In this document: piece after piece, positions 1 through 12,111 of the stretch
Layout: each line of letters begins with the position of its first letter
Position numbering within the stretch: the first letter of the stretch is position 1
NCBI GenBank assembly: GCA_017311185.1
Contig: JAESUZ010004128.1
Coordinates: 1-64,000, forward strand
DNA: 64,000 nucleotides
Direction: 5' to 3'
Source of the DNA: Proteles cristata cristata
Lineage: Eukaryota; Chordata; Mammalia; Carnivora; Hyaenidae
Program-made: the position numbers and the translations under genes
The notes under the pieces: generated by a model
The model's input: only the letters and a program-made list of their open reading frames with translations
Databases searched by the model: none
Told to the model about the DNA's origin: nothing

Positions 1-147
1 TCTTGAATGCTGAGAACAAACTGAGGACTCATGGGTGTGTGTTTGGGGGTGAGGGAGATGGGCATGGAGGAGGGCACTTGTGAGGATGAGCACTGGGTGT
101 TATGTGGAAATCAGCTTGACAATAAACTATTTGTTTAAAAAAAAAAG
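1..147 (+). mobile_element. Young carnivore LINE-1, 3' UTR end
   Basis: Same 3' UTR as the copy ending near 41280: GCATGGAGGAGGGCACTTGT, GAGCACTGGGTGTTATGTGG, then AATAAACTATTTGT and an A-tail. The element continues off the left edge. Confidence 0.85.
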
Positions 148-186
148 AGTCAGATGTTTAACTGACTGAGCCACCCAGGTGCCCTT
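146..186 (-). mobile_element. SINEC head fragment
   Basis: Only the tRNA-like head remains (complement of AGGGCACCTGGGTGGCTCAG and on to GACTCT). It directly abuts the LINE-1 A-tail. Confidence 0.8.
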
Positions 187-1635
187 AGCTCTTACTTTTT
201 TAAGATACTACCAAGAAAAAAATCAGATTGGTTTGGGATTCCTGTCCAATTGCACATTGTGTCAATTAAAAATCCCTATGGTCCAAAATCTCGTGTGCAT
301 ATGCATGCACACACAAGTGTGCACACACAGACTGGTATATATGGAAGCTACGTAATATTAGAATAGAAACCAGCATGTTGTGTAACAACCTTGGATGGCT
401 TTATCTGTCAGCGTTGTGGATGCTATCTCTTCACCTGGTGGATAAGCCAATGGATCGCCACAAAAGAACACACAGTGTACGATTTAATGCTGATAAATAA
501 AACATCAAATGCAAAAACCTTTGCATCCAAGGACCTATTCGTGTCTCAGGCTCTGAGGTCAATTATTCTCTTCCACTAAACAACTTCCTGTTTTGCTCTA
601 TGGTATCGTTTATCACACTGGACTCTTTGACCGCACTATTTTCGTTCAGCTTTTTTTCTACCAACAGAATCATTGCACCTGAACAAGAAATTGATTTTTT
701 TTAATCTAGTTTTCTCACAGAATCAGTGACATAAGAGGATTAATTGTTTGCTTTCAGTCCTGACTTGTGCTCCTCCTAGATCTATTTTTTGAAACAAATT
801 TTATTTTCGGATGTCCTGACTGGGATGATACTAAATTGGAAAGCCTGGTGCAAATTTTATTGACCTCCGTTTCCTACTATAAAGGATGTTCCTCACTAAT
901 CTGTCATCTACAGGGCAGACAAAAGCCAGAGGCTAGGAAAGCCACGCCAGATGGTGTGTTCAAGGGAACCCAGGGCAAGAATCTTTATGTTTTGTTGGTT
1001 TGTTTTTAAATAAATGGTCAACCAGACAGAGGAAAAAACATTTGGGCATCCGTCTTCGTATTCTAAGCTCTAGCCAAACTAAATGCTAATTGCAATCCGT
1101 ATGGCAAACGCAGTGCCTGAGAATAGGTACTCCCTGAATGTCGCTTGTGTGTGATAGAATGAATGAATGGAGTGATTGATGCATGCCTGATGGATAGATA
1201 GATGAGTGGATTTATGTATGGTTAGGGATGTGAGTGGAGGAATAAATGAATTAATATTATCACTGGGTTTTTTCTTTAAACAATGCAGGAAAAATGAAAA
1301 AAGATTAAAGTCACTACTTAGAAAACTACATAACTTATAAAGGGAATATCACCTCTTCCACTTTTCAGAGAAAACCAACGTTCACAGTATTGTCCATATT
1401 CTTCCCTACTTTATCATAGTATTTAATTTATTAATCTAGATTATTTATCAATCATCTATCTATGTCACTAATTTCTATCGTCACATTGTCTGTAGTGATT
1501 CTACATCTCTTTTTCCATTTATGTGTCACTGACACATGGCCCTATCAGCATAGATCCACTTTGTTCTGTTTTAATGGCTGTGTGGTACCATCCTGTGCAG
1601 ATGCACCATATACAAGTCATTGGACGACTCCTGTT
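187..1635. other. Intergenic, no gene seen
   Basis: AT-rich unique DNA. A decayed GAAT/GATG/GATA tetranucleotide stretch lies at about 1155-1250. Short open frames have no recognisable domain. Confidence 0.7.
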
Positions 1636-1653
1636 AAAAATTAAACTGTTTTT

Positions 1654-1869
1654 GGGGCGCCTGGGTGGCTTAGTCGGTTAAGCGTCCGACTTTCGCTTAG
1701 GTCATGATCTTGCGGTTCGTGGGTTCGAGCCCCGCATCAGGCTCTGTACTGACTGCCATCTCAGAGCCTGGAGCCTGTTTCAGAGTCTGTGTCTCCCTCT
1801 CTTTCTGACCCTCCCCTACTCACGCTGTCTCTCTCTCTCTCCTAGAAATAAATAAAAATATTCTAAAAA
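1654..1869 (+). mobile_element. SINEC, young felid-type subfamily
   Basis: Full length, with GGGGCGCCTGGGTGGCTTAG head and TCCTAGAAATAAATAAAA tail. Target-site duplication AAAAATTAAACTGTTTT at 1636 and 1867. Confidence 0.95.
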
Positions 1870-2044
1870 AATTAAACTGTTTTCAATGTGCATCCCCTTA
1901 CCAGTAATATTGCAATGTACTTCCTTGTACATACGTGACTGATGATCTGCATTTTTGAATTTTTTAATATCCTTTGCTATGTTCTCTATTGGTTTGTTTG
2001 TCATTTTATTCTTTATAGAAATTCTGCATACTTGGGGGTTGGGT

Positions 2045-2163
2045 AGCGCCTGGGTGGCTCAGTCAGTTAAGCATCCCACTCTTGATCTCAGCTTGGGTCT
2101 TTCCCTCAGGGTTCTCAGTTCAAGCCCCGAGCTGGGCTCTTCCACGCCCCAACTTAAAAAAAT
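2045..2163 (+). mobile_element. SINEC, internally shortened
   Basis: Head GCGCCTGGGTGGCTCAGTCA, then a short body ending at an A-rich stretch. The CT-rich region is missing. Confidence 0.85.
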
Positions 2164-2289
2164 TTTCCGCACAGTAGGAATTTTAAGGTTTTGCCATTTG
2201 TGTGTGTGACAAATATCTTCTCTCAACCTGTCACTCTCCTTTTAAGCTCACTGTTGGCATCTTTCACTGTAAAATGCTTTTAGATGCTT

Positions 2290-2507
2290 TTTCTTAAGTT
2301 TATTTATTTATTTTGAGAGAAAGAGAACATAAGTGGGGTAGGAGTGGGGGGGGGGAGGGAGAGAGAGAGACAGAGAGAGAGAGATTCCCAAGCAAGTTCT
2401 ACACTGTCAGCTGGAGCCCAATATGGGGCTCTATGTGGGCCTTGAACAGCCAGATCACGACTAAGCTGAAGCCGGATCCTTAACCAACTGAGCCACCCTG
2501 GCGCCCC
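2290..2507 (-). mobile_element. SINEC
   Basis: Tail complement TTTATTTATTTATTTTGAGA, expanded GGGGGGGGGAGGGAGAGAGA middle, head complement ending GGCGCCCC. Confidence 0.92.
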
Positions 2508-3129
2508 ACTATTCAATGCTTTTAAATACTTGTGTAGTCAAATCTATTTTTCCTTTTATTGATTTTTTTCTAGACAATCATAAAAAAATTCTCCCCACCC
2601 TGAGTCTATAAAAATTTTTATCTATATTTGATTGTAATACTTTTTTGATAGAGGCATTTAATGCTGACTGAATTGCCATGTGCTCTGTCACGTTTTCCAG
2701 CCTTAGAATTCAGTTATAAATAGACCACTCGTTCTAGCCAATAGTGTGTGGACAGAAGTGACACACACAACCTACATCATTTCTACCCCTGACCACAAAT
2801 ACCCCCATCTGTCCTTCTGTTTCTCTCCTCTCACCTCAAAACCAAATACTCCAAAATGCACAGGAACAATTAAAAACAGCTTCAATATCTAAATTATCAT
2901 CTGAAAGGAACTTCCCTGGAAAGTCCGCAGATTATCCACTTCAGACTTTGCTTAATTAATTATGTTAAGTCACTGTGATCCTAAGATATTTTTGCTATTA
3001 CATGTGGTTAATTTGACATAACAATACCATATAGTTTTTTTCTACATTTAGATGTTCAGCTCCTCTATAATTTTTATAACAATGTGCCAGTGGGAGAAAT
3101 TACATTTTCTTTAAAATAACTTCATTATC

Positions 3130-3357
3130 GTGGCGCCTGGGTGGCTTAGTCGGTTAAGCGTCCGACTCTCACTTAGGTCATTATCTCGCGGTTCGTGGGT
3201 TCGAGCCCCACATCGGGCTCTGTGCTGACTGCCAGCTCAGAGCCTGGAGCCTGTTTCAGTCTGTGACTCCCTCTCTCTCTGACCCTCCCCTGCTCACGCT
3301 GTCTCTCTCTCTCCTGGAAATAAGTAAAACATTTTAAAAAATTTAAAAAATAAAAAA
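3130..3357 (+). mobile_element. SINEC, young felid-type subfamily
   Basis: Full length. Perfect duplication AAAATAACTTCATTATC at 3113-3129 and 3356-3372. Confidence 0.95.
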
Positions 3358-3896
3358 AATAACTTCATTATCATAATATTAAACCCACATAAACAAATGT
3401 CTTTTTCTGCATTCCCTGTAATGTACCACTCTTCTCTATATCTATTTTTGTATCATTACCCAACTATTTTGATTTTGATAATGATATATTTTAATATCTT
3501 AAAGAACAAATCCCCTGTCATGATTCTTCTTTCTCAAATTCTTATATTTCTTGAATTTTTATATTTCTTAAAGTATATATCAATATGTACTAAAATATAT
3601 GTTATATATTTCTTATATTTCTTAAATTCTTATTTATTCTTCCAAGTAAATATTGGAATCATCTTGTTTATTTCCCAAAACAGTTTCTTGAGATGCTAAT
3701 CAAATTTGCATTATCGTGTACATTAATTTGAGAAGAAACAGCACCTGTATGATATTTAGTCTTTCCATGAGGAATCACGCTATCTATTTATTTTAGTCCT
3801 ATTGTTCATCTTTTAATAAAAATGTATGATTCTCTTAATAACTAATTCTTAGATGTGTCATAGACTAATTTTGACTTCATCTTGAATATGATTTAT

Positions 3897-4117
3897 TTTT
3901 TTTTTTAATGTTTTATTTATTTTTAGGAGAGAGAGAGAGAGAGACAGACAGCGTGAGCAGGGAGGTCAGAGAGAGAGGAGTCACAGGCTGAAACAGGCTC
4001 CAGGCTCCGAGCTGGCAGTCAGCACAGAGCCCGACGCGGGGCTTGAACCCACGAACCGCGAGATCATGACCCAAGCGAAAGTCAGACGCTTAACCGACTA
4101 AGCCACCCAGGCGCCCC
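3897..4117 (-). mobile_element. SINEC, young felid-type subfamily
   Basis: Full length antisense. Duplication TTGAATATGATTTATT at 3882 and 4118. Confidence 0.95.
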
Positions 4118-4133
4118 TTGAATATGATTTATT

Positions 4134-5394
4134 GTACCTCAGTTTCTAATTGTCCAATGCTGATAAAAAACAAAGTAATATTTATTTTTGTATTTTGTCT
4201 TACATATAGCCATCCTATTAATTTTGTTGTTGGTTTAACAATTTCTGCTGAATTTGTTGGATTTTTAGGAATATTATCTGCAACTAATAACCGTGTTTCT
4301 TTCTTTTCAAGGTAACTTTCTTTGATTCATATTTTACATAAAGCTTTGTTTAAAAAAGGAATTAGAACCTGCTTCTAAATGTAATTATTTGCCTTTTCTG
4401 GTCATCTACTGATATAATCAAGATTATTTCCCTTAAATTTTTAAATGTAACATATAAGGTTAATATAGTTTCTAATGATGAACCACCTATCAAGTTTATG
4501 GAATTGCATAGAAAGTCACCTTTGAGCAACTAGAAACCACCTATTTCTCAGGAATTGAGGAATAGTTTAATAAATCAGTGGGATAACAACATTATGAAAC
4601 ATATGACCACTGAAAAAGATATTCATAAAAATAAGATATGAACCTAATTCTCAGTCAAAATACTTAAATATTTCATTAGATTTAGTGTTCTATGTTACTT
4701 AAGAGCCCCACAATAAGAAGGAACATTTTCTTCTCTCAAATATATAAATAATAGCATCGATCATACTGGACAGTGCAACTTCTGACAGGCATATCACTGC
4801 CTCTCATATGACTTGGAAGTATAATTCTGCTCGTATGTTAGGAAAAAGGTTGTCAGTTGCTACCCATGCTATGCAGGAAAGCATGCAAAATCCGTAAAAT
4901 ATCACACAATAGATTCACTATATAGTTTCTTGAATTGTTTATCAGTGTTTTCTACATAATTCTTTTCCTTCCCCACCTAAACCTTCAGCTGTGTATTAGC
5001 ATCTTAGTATCCCTTTCATTATCATAGTCATGAGCTTTTGGAAGTTAAAAAATACGTCAACTATTTATTACTATATTCATTTTCTATTCCAAAAGCCATC
5101 GAATTCCTACAATGTGGTCATTCAGGGCTCATATGCCTGGATCTAATTAGCAAGGGGCTTAACCATTTGTAGAAGTTTGGGTAAGAAATACTAAAGGGAA
5201 AACAAAGCAACTGATCTTTCTCTTGAACTTATCATGTCACATGCATGGTGTGTGAGGCTTTTTGTCATGTGATCTCATGCAATCCTCATTCCAGCCTTAA
5301 CAATGACTGCCATGTCCCTGGAAAAGTGGTGCTTCCCAGGTGTCGGACATGGAACTAAGAATTTTCACGCATAATTTTAGGAATGTCACCTTCA
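4134..5394. other. Intergenic, AT-rich, nothing recognised
   Basis: No gene-like frame, no clear repeat. Likely ancient unrecognised LINE sequence or unique DNA. Confidence 0.6.
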
Positions 5395-5403
5395 GAAGAT
5401 TAT

Positions 5404-5646
5404 TCTTTTTTTAAATGTTTGTTTATTCATTCATTCATTCATTCATTCATTCATTCATTTTGAGAGAGAGAGCATGTGCACTCACCAGCAGGGGAGAGGT
5501 AAGGAGAGACAGAGAGAAAGAATCCCAAGCAGGCTCCACAGTCAGCATGGATCCTGATACAGGGCTGAATCTCATGACCATGAAATCATGACTTGACCCA
5601 AAATCAAGACTTGGACTCCCAACCGACTGAGCCACCCAGAAGCTCC
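5404..5646 (-). mobile_element. SINEC with ATTC-expanded tail
   Basis: The usual TTTA tail repeat has become about nine ATTC units (5423-5459). Flanks AGAAGATTATTCTTT and AGAAGATTCTTCTTT form the duplication. Confidence 0.92.
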
Positions 5647-6059
5647 CAGAAGATTCTTCTTTGATGTGACTTCAAAGTCCCCACTCATTCCATTTTCCAA
5701 AATGCCCCTGAGGATTCCTAGACAGTGATGCCATAGCTGAGGGGTGACCCCATGTTTTCACCACACTGGATCTCATTGCTATGGTCAGAACATGGCAGTG
5801 GGAACTCAGGATGGGCACCGGGTTCAATTCTCATATCCAGCCCCTATAATTGATCCTGTGAGAGCAAGTTTGGACACCTAACCCTAGATTAGAAGTCACA
5901 AACTCAGGGCCTGAGAGCCGAATGAGACTTGCAGACTATTTTATTCAGTCAGTGCTTTCAAAAACTGAGCCAGGAAGTTCTGATTTTCAGTTTCTAGTTC
6001 CAAATATAAGGAGCTTGGAAGTCGCCACTGTGCCCGAACGAATGAGTAACAAGTAGAAG

Positions 6060-6400
6060 AGACTGAAACACTAACAACTCTTCTTGAAAACTCTGTACCC
6101 ATTAGACACTAGTTCTTCGTTGCCCCCAGCCCATAGCCCCTGGCCACACTTCTACTTTCGGTCTCTATGATTTTCACTACTCTAGGTATCTCATATAAGT
6201 GGGATTGTATAGTATTTATTTTTTTGTGACTGGCTCCTTTCACTTAGCATAATGCTCTCAAGGTTTATCCATGTTATGTCAGAATTTCCCTCCTTTTAAA
6301 AGTTGAATGATATTCCATGTTATGTTTATGCCACATTTTGTTTATCCATTTATCTGAACACTGGGTTGCTTCCCCACGGTCTCTTCCTTTTAGTTACTTC
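6060..6400 (-). mobile_element. Old LINE-1 fragment, antisense
   Basis: CTCTAGGTATCTCATATAAG, TGACTGGCTCCTTTCACTTAGC and TTATCCATTTATCTGAACAC are decayed antisense LINE-1 3'-region sequence of the L1M type. Confidence 0.7.
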
Positions 6401-6506
6401 TGCCAACACATTTCTCACTGTGCTCCTTCTGACTGAGTTCTTGGTGGGGTAACTGGTCCAGAATCTGTAGGGGATGGGTCTTCCTTTTAATGACATAGAG
6501 CCCAAG

Positions 6507-6730
6507 GGGCACCTGAGTGGCTTAGTAGGTTAAGCGTCCGACTTTCACTTAGGTCATGATCTCGCGGTTCGTGGGTTCGAGCCCCGCATCGGGCTCTGTG
6601 TTGACTGCCAGCTCAGAGCTTGGAGCCTGTTTCAGAGTCTGTGATTCCCTCTCTCTCTGGCCCTCCCCTGCTCATGCTGTCTTTCTCTCTCTCACAGAAA
6701 TAAATAAAACATTAAAAAAAATTTTTTTTA
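6507..6730 (+). mobile_element. SINEC, young felid-type subfamily
   Basis: Full length. Perfect 18-bp duplication AATGACATAGAGCCCAAG at 6489-6506 and 6731-6748. Confidence 0.95.
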
Positions 6731-6964
6731 AATGACATAGAGCCCAAGACAGAAATGGAAACTGAGTAGAGCCAGTGGGGAAATGTTTGAACACAGCAGA
6801 GTGGATCTTCTTAAAGGGGGCATTTACTACTCAGCTCGGGTGATTGTAGCTGTGACCAAGGCTGACCCAATGCTAGATGTCTCCAATCTATAAACAGAAA
6901 CTGAAAATCTAAATCTGTATTTGAAACCCCCTGAGTTTTAAATGGTGACTCAGGTTTTTGTTTA

Positions 6965-8689
6965 TTTATTAGACTATAATTTTTAGAGCAGTTTTAGGTT
7001 TACAGCCAAACTGATGGGAAGGCACGGACATTCCTCATATACTGTCCACCCCAATACATGCATTGTGTCTGCCATTATCAACGTCTACCACTAGAGTGGA
7101 ACATTTGTTACGGCTGATGAACACTCACATATCAAAATTACTCAAAGACCATAGTTTACACTAGGGTTCACTCTTGGTGTTTTACGTTCTCTGAGTTTGA
7201 ACAAATGTATAATGACATGTATCCATCATTATAGTATCTATGGAGTATTTTCACTGCCCTAAAAATAGTGTGCCCTGCCTATTCACCCCTCCCCAGAACT
7301 TCCCCTCCTCCACCAAATCCCTGGCAACCACTGATCTTTTACCATCTACATGGTCTTTCTTTTTCCAGAATGTCATATACCTGGAATCACAGAGTATGTA
7401 GCTTTTTCAGATGGGCTTCTTTCACTTAGTAACATGCACTTAAGTTTCCTCTGTGGCTTTTCATGGCTTAACAGCTCATTTCTTTTTAGTTCTGAGTATC
7501 ATCACATTGTCTGGTCATAACAGTTTATTTATCCATTTACCTACTGAGGGACAATTGGTTGCTCCAGTTTTGGGCAATTATGAATAAAACGGCAATAACC
7601 ATCCATGTGCAGTATTTGTGTGGACACATCTTTCCAGTCCAAATAACAAGGAACTCCATTGCTGTAGCATATGGTAAGAGTATGTTTAGTTTTTTTTTTT
7701 AATAGTTTATTTATTTTGTGAGACAGAGAGAGACAGAACATGAGTAGGGGAGGGTCAGAGAGGGAGATACAGAATCTGAAACAGGCTCCAGGCTCTGCGC
7801 TAGCTGTCAGCACAGAACCTGGCACAGGGCCTGAACCCACAAACCGCGAGATCATAACCTGAGCCGAAGTTGGATGCTCAACCGACTGAGTCACCCAGGC
7901 GCCTCATAGTATGTTTAGTTTTGTAAGACAGCCACACTGTCTCTTGAAAGTGGCTGTCCCATTTTGCTTTCTCACCAGCAATGAGTGAGTTTCTATTGCT
8001 TCACTTCTTGGTTGGCATTTGATGCTCTCAGTATTTCAGATCTAGGCCATTTCAACAGGTGTACCTATTGAATAGGTGTACCAATTGAATAGTGGTACCT
8101 CACTGTTGTTTGAATTTGCATTTGCCTGATGATGTGACATGGGCCATCTTTATCTATGTTTATTTCCCATCTGGGACATCTGCCTTAGTGAGTTATCTGT
8201 TAAGATCTTTGGCCCACATTTGAATCAGTTTCATTTTTTTACTATTGACTTTTAATGTTCTTTGTATACTTAGGGTAATGGTCCTTTTTCAGATGTGTCT
8301 TCTCCAAATACTTTCTCCCAGTCTGAGGCTTCATTTCTACTGCTCTTGACCTTATCTTTTGAAGAGTATATTTTTCTTTTATTTTAATAAGGACAAGTTC
8401 GTCAATTGTTTTCCATGGATCATGACTTTGTTGTTGTACCTGAAAAGTCATCATGTTACCCAAAGTCATCTACATTTTCCCTGTGTCACCTTCTCGGAGT
8501 TTTATAATTTTGTGTTTCACTTTTGGGTTTATGATCCACTTTGAGTTAGTTTGTTATGAAGGATGTAAGGTTTGTCTAGATTCATTTTTTTGCACATGGA
8601 TGTCCAATTGTTCCAGCGCCATTTGTTGAAAAGATTATCTTTGTTGCATTCTATTGCTTTTGTTCTTTCATCAAACATCAGTTGACTTT
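6965..8689 (-). mobile_element. Old LINE-1 (L1M type) 3' part, antisense
   Basis: Begins at TTTTAGAGCAGTTTTAGGTT (LINE-1 3' region) and continues through decayed ORF2, for example TGCATTTGCCTGATGATGTG. Interrupted by the SINE at 7691-7905. A 17-bp tandem duplication (GTGTACCTATTGAATAG / GTGTACCAATTGAATAG) lies at about 8059-8092. No intact frame. Confidence 0.85.
7691..7905 (-). mobile_element. SINEC
   Basis: Inserted in the old LINE-1. Duplication AGTATGTTTAGTTTT on both sides. Confidence 0.93.
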
Positions 8690-9713
8690 TTTTTATTTAT
8701 TTTTTATTTTTTTTTTATTTTTTTTTTTTTACAAATAGTTTATTGTCAAATTAGTTTCCACATAACACCCAGTGCTCATCCCCATAAGTGTCCTCCTCCA
8801 TGCCCACCCCTCCTCCCCCCCACATCCATCAGTCCTCAGTTTTTGTCAGCATTCAAGAGTCTCTCATGGATTGCCTCTCTCCCTTTCCCCCACCATTTCC
8901 CCCCTTCTTCTCCCCCTTGGTCCTCTTTTAAGTTCCTCCCAATCCTCTTATACGTGCATACATAGGATATTTGTCCTTCTCGGCCTGACTTATTTCGCTC
9001 AGCATAACACCCTCAAGGTCCATCCATGTTGCTACACAGGCCAGATTTCATTGTTTCTCATTGCCATGTAGTATTCCATGGTATAGATAAACCACATCTT
9101 CTTGATCCATTCATCTGTTGATGGACACTTAGGCTCTTTCCAGGTTTTAGCTATTGTGGAGAGTGCTTCTATGAACATTGGGGTCCATGTGCTCCTATGC
9201 CTCAGCATTTCTGTATCCCTTGGGTAAATTCCTAGCAGTGCTATTGCTGGGTCCTAGGGGAGTTCTATTGTGAGTTTCCTGAGGAACCTCCACACTGTTT
9301 TCCAGAGGGGCTGTACCAGTTTACACTCCCACCAACAGTGTAGGAGGGTGCCCGTTTCTCCACATCCTCGCCAGCATCTAGAGTTCTCTGATGTGCTCAT
9401 TTTAGCCACTCTGACTGGCGTGAGGTGGTATCTCAGTGTGGTTTTGATTTGTATTTCCCTGATGAGGAGGGATGCTGAGCATTGTTTCATGTGTCTATTG
9501 GCCATCTGGATGTCCTCTTTGGAGGAGTGTCTGTTCATATCTTCTGCCCATTTCTTCACTGGGTTGTTTGTTTTTCGGGCGTGTAGTTTGGTGAGTTCCT
9601 TGTAGATTCTGGATATCAACCCTTTATCTGATATGTCATTTGCAACTATCTTTTCCCATTCCGTTGGTTGCCTATTAATTTTCTGGGTTGTTTCCTTGGC
9701 TGTGCAGAAGCTT
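8690..9713 (-). mobile_element. Young 5'-truncated LINE-1, inserted in an older LINE-1
   Basis: Poly-T at 8690-8730 is the A-tail, then the 3' UTR and the ORF2 C-terminus (9254-9619, [20 protein letters not shown] and [20 protein letters not shown]), nearly identical to the copy at 40.1-41.3 kb. Homology to that copy ends near CTGTGCAGAAGCTT (about 9713). No clear target-site duplication; the flanking old LINE-1 resumes some hundreds of bases further on. Confidence 0.9.
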
Positions 9714-11047
9714 CTCCATGTTAACTTCTAAATCTGCTCATCAATTTGGAAAAAACTGACATCTTGACAATATTGAGTCTTCCAGTCTATGAACAAAAAA
9801 TCTCTAATTATTTTGTTTTTTTTAATTTATTTCCTTTGAGTTTTATAGTTTTTGTCATACAGATTTTATACATACTCTTTTTGATTTATACATATTTTGT
9901 GTTTTAGATGCTAATATAAATGATACTGTGTTTTCAATTTCACATTGCTAATATATAGGAAAGGAGTTGACTTTTCTATGTTAATTTTGTATCCTACAAC
10001 CTTGCTATAATCACTTGTTAGTTCCAGGAGGGTTTTTTATGCTAATTTTTTCAGATTTGCTACATAGAGAATCATGTCATCTGCAAACAGTTTTACTTCT
10101 TCCTTTCAATCTGTATATGCTTTATTTACTTTTCTTGTTTTATTGCATTAGCAAAGATTTCTAGTACAGTGTTTAAAAGGAGTGAGGAGAGAAGACTTCC
10201 TTGCCTTGTACCTGATCTTAGTAGGAAATTTTCAAGTTTTTCACCATCAAATATTAGCTTTGGGTTTTTATATTCTTTATTAAGTTGAAGAAATTCCCCT
10301 CTATTTCTAGTATATTGAGAGTTTTTAACAAAAATGGCTAAAAGATTTTATCAAATGCTTTTTTTTGCATCTATTGATGTGATTATATGATTTTTCATTT
10401 TTACCCTATTGATATGATAGATTTCATTATTGACTTTTAAAACATTTTTCATTGAAGTATAGTTGACACATTATTATAATAGTTTCAGGTGTATGTATTA
10501 TTGATTTGAATGTTGAATCAGACTTGTATACCTGCAATAAACCCCACTTGGTCATCCTGTATCATTTTATAGATTGTTGGATTTGATTTGCTCATCCTTT
10601 GTTGAAGATTTTCGCATCTATGTTCATCAGAGATATTGGTATGCAATTTTCTTTTCTTGTAATGTTTTTGTCTGGTTTTGTTTATTAGAATGATATTGGC
10701 CTCATAGAATGAGTTAGAAAATTTCCCTCTGCTTCTGTCTTATGAAAAAGATGTAGAGAATTGGTATAATTTCTCCCTTAAATTTGTGGTGTAAAATTTA
10801 TGAAAGAACCCATTTGGGTTCGGTACTTTCTGCTTTGAAAGATTATTAATTATCAATCAAATGCATTGAATAGATATAAGCCTATTCAAATTGTGTATTT
10901 CTTCTTCAAATTGTGAATTTTTGCTGATTTTATCTTTGAAAAATGTTTGCATTTCATCTACATGATCAAATTTGTGGGCAAGGAGTTGTTCATAGTGTTT
11001 CTTTATCATCCTTTAATGTCCATAAAATCTGTAGTGAAGTCCTCTCA

Positions 11048-11242
11048 TTTTTTTTTTTTTTAAGAGAAAGGGAAGGCACGCACTTGAGCAGGGGAGAGGG
11101 TCAGAGGGGAAGACAGAAAATCTCCAGCAGGCTCGGCACACCCGGTGTGGAACCTGACACAGGGCTTGATCCCATAACCCTGGGACCATGACTTGAGCCA
11201 AAATCAAGAGTCAGACACTCACCGTGCCACTCAGGTGCCCCT
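11048..11242 (-). mobile_element. SINEC
   Basis: Diverged antisense copy ending GTGCCACTCAGGTGCCCC. Followed within about 10 bp by another SINE in the same orientation. Confidence 0.88.
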
Positions 11243-11250
11243 TTCATTTC

Positions 11251-11474
11251 ATTTTTTTTTTTAATTTTTTTAATGTTTATTTATTTTTGACAGAGAGAGA
11301 AACAGAGCATGAGCAAGGGAGGGGCAGAGAGAAAGGGAGACACAGAATCTAAAGCAGGCTCCAGGCTCTGAGCTGTCAGCACAGATCCGGACATGGTGCT
11401 TGAACCCATGAACCACACGATCATGACCTGAGCCAAAGTCAGACATTTAACCGACTGAGCCACCAAGGTGCCCT
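11251..11474 (-). mobile_element. SINEC
   Basis: Tail complement TTTAATGTTTATTTATTTTT, head complement GAGCCACCAAGGTGCCC. Tandem with the copy at 11048-11242. Confidence 0.92.
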
Positions 11475-11897
11475 TGTTTCCAATATTAGTAACTTGTGTT
11501 CTTTCTCTCTATATTTTTCCCTTAATTAGCCTGGTAGAGGTTTATCCATTTTATTAATCTTTTCAAAGAACCAGTTTTTTGTTTCATTGATTATTGATCT
11601 CCTGTTTTCAATTTCTGTTATTTCTGCTTAAGTCTTATTTCTTTTCATCTGCTTACTTTGGATTTAATTGGCTTTCCTTTTCTAGTTTCCTAATAGAAGC
11701 TTAGATGACTGATTTTAGATCTTTCTTATTTTCTAACATATGCATTCAGTGCAATAAATTTCCTCTAAGCACTACTTTAACTTCATGCCTTCTTTTTTAA
11801 TAATTTATGTTTTCATTTTTATTTAGTTCAAAGTATTTTAAAATTTCTCTTGAGATTTCTTCTTTGACCCACATATTAATTAAAAGTGTGTTGTCAA

Positions 11898-12111
11898 GGG
11901 GCGCCTGGGTGGCTTAGTCGGTTAAGTGTCCCACTTTCGCTAAGGTCATGATCTTGCTGTTCGTGGGTTCGAGCCCCGCGTCGGTCTCTGTGCTGACTGC
12001 CAGCTCGGAGCCTGGAGCCTATTTCAGAGTCTGTATCTCCCTCTCTCTCTGACCCTCCCCTGCTCACGCTGTCTCTCTCTCTCTCCTAGAAATAAATAAA
12101 ATATTTTTTTT
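11898..12111 (+). mobile_element. SINEC, young felid-type subfamily
   Basis: Full length in the old LINE-1. Duplication AAAAGTGTGTTGTCAA at 11882 and about 12113. Confidence 0.95.

Noticed and set aside
9254..9619. ORF2-type proteins at 9254-9619 and 40421-41053 as host genes
   Set aside because: They are C-terminal pieces of LINE-1 ORF2 in 5'-truncated copies with frame breaks.
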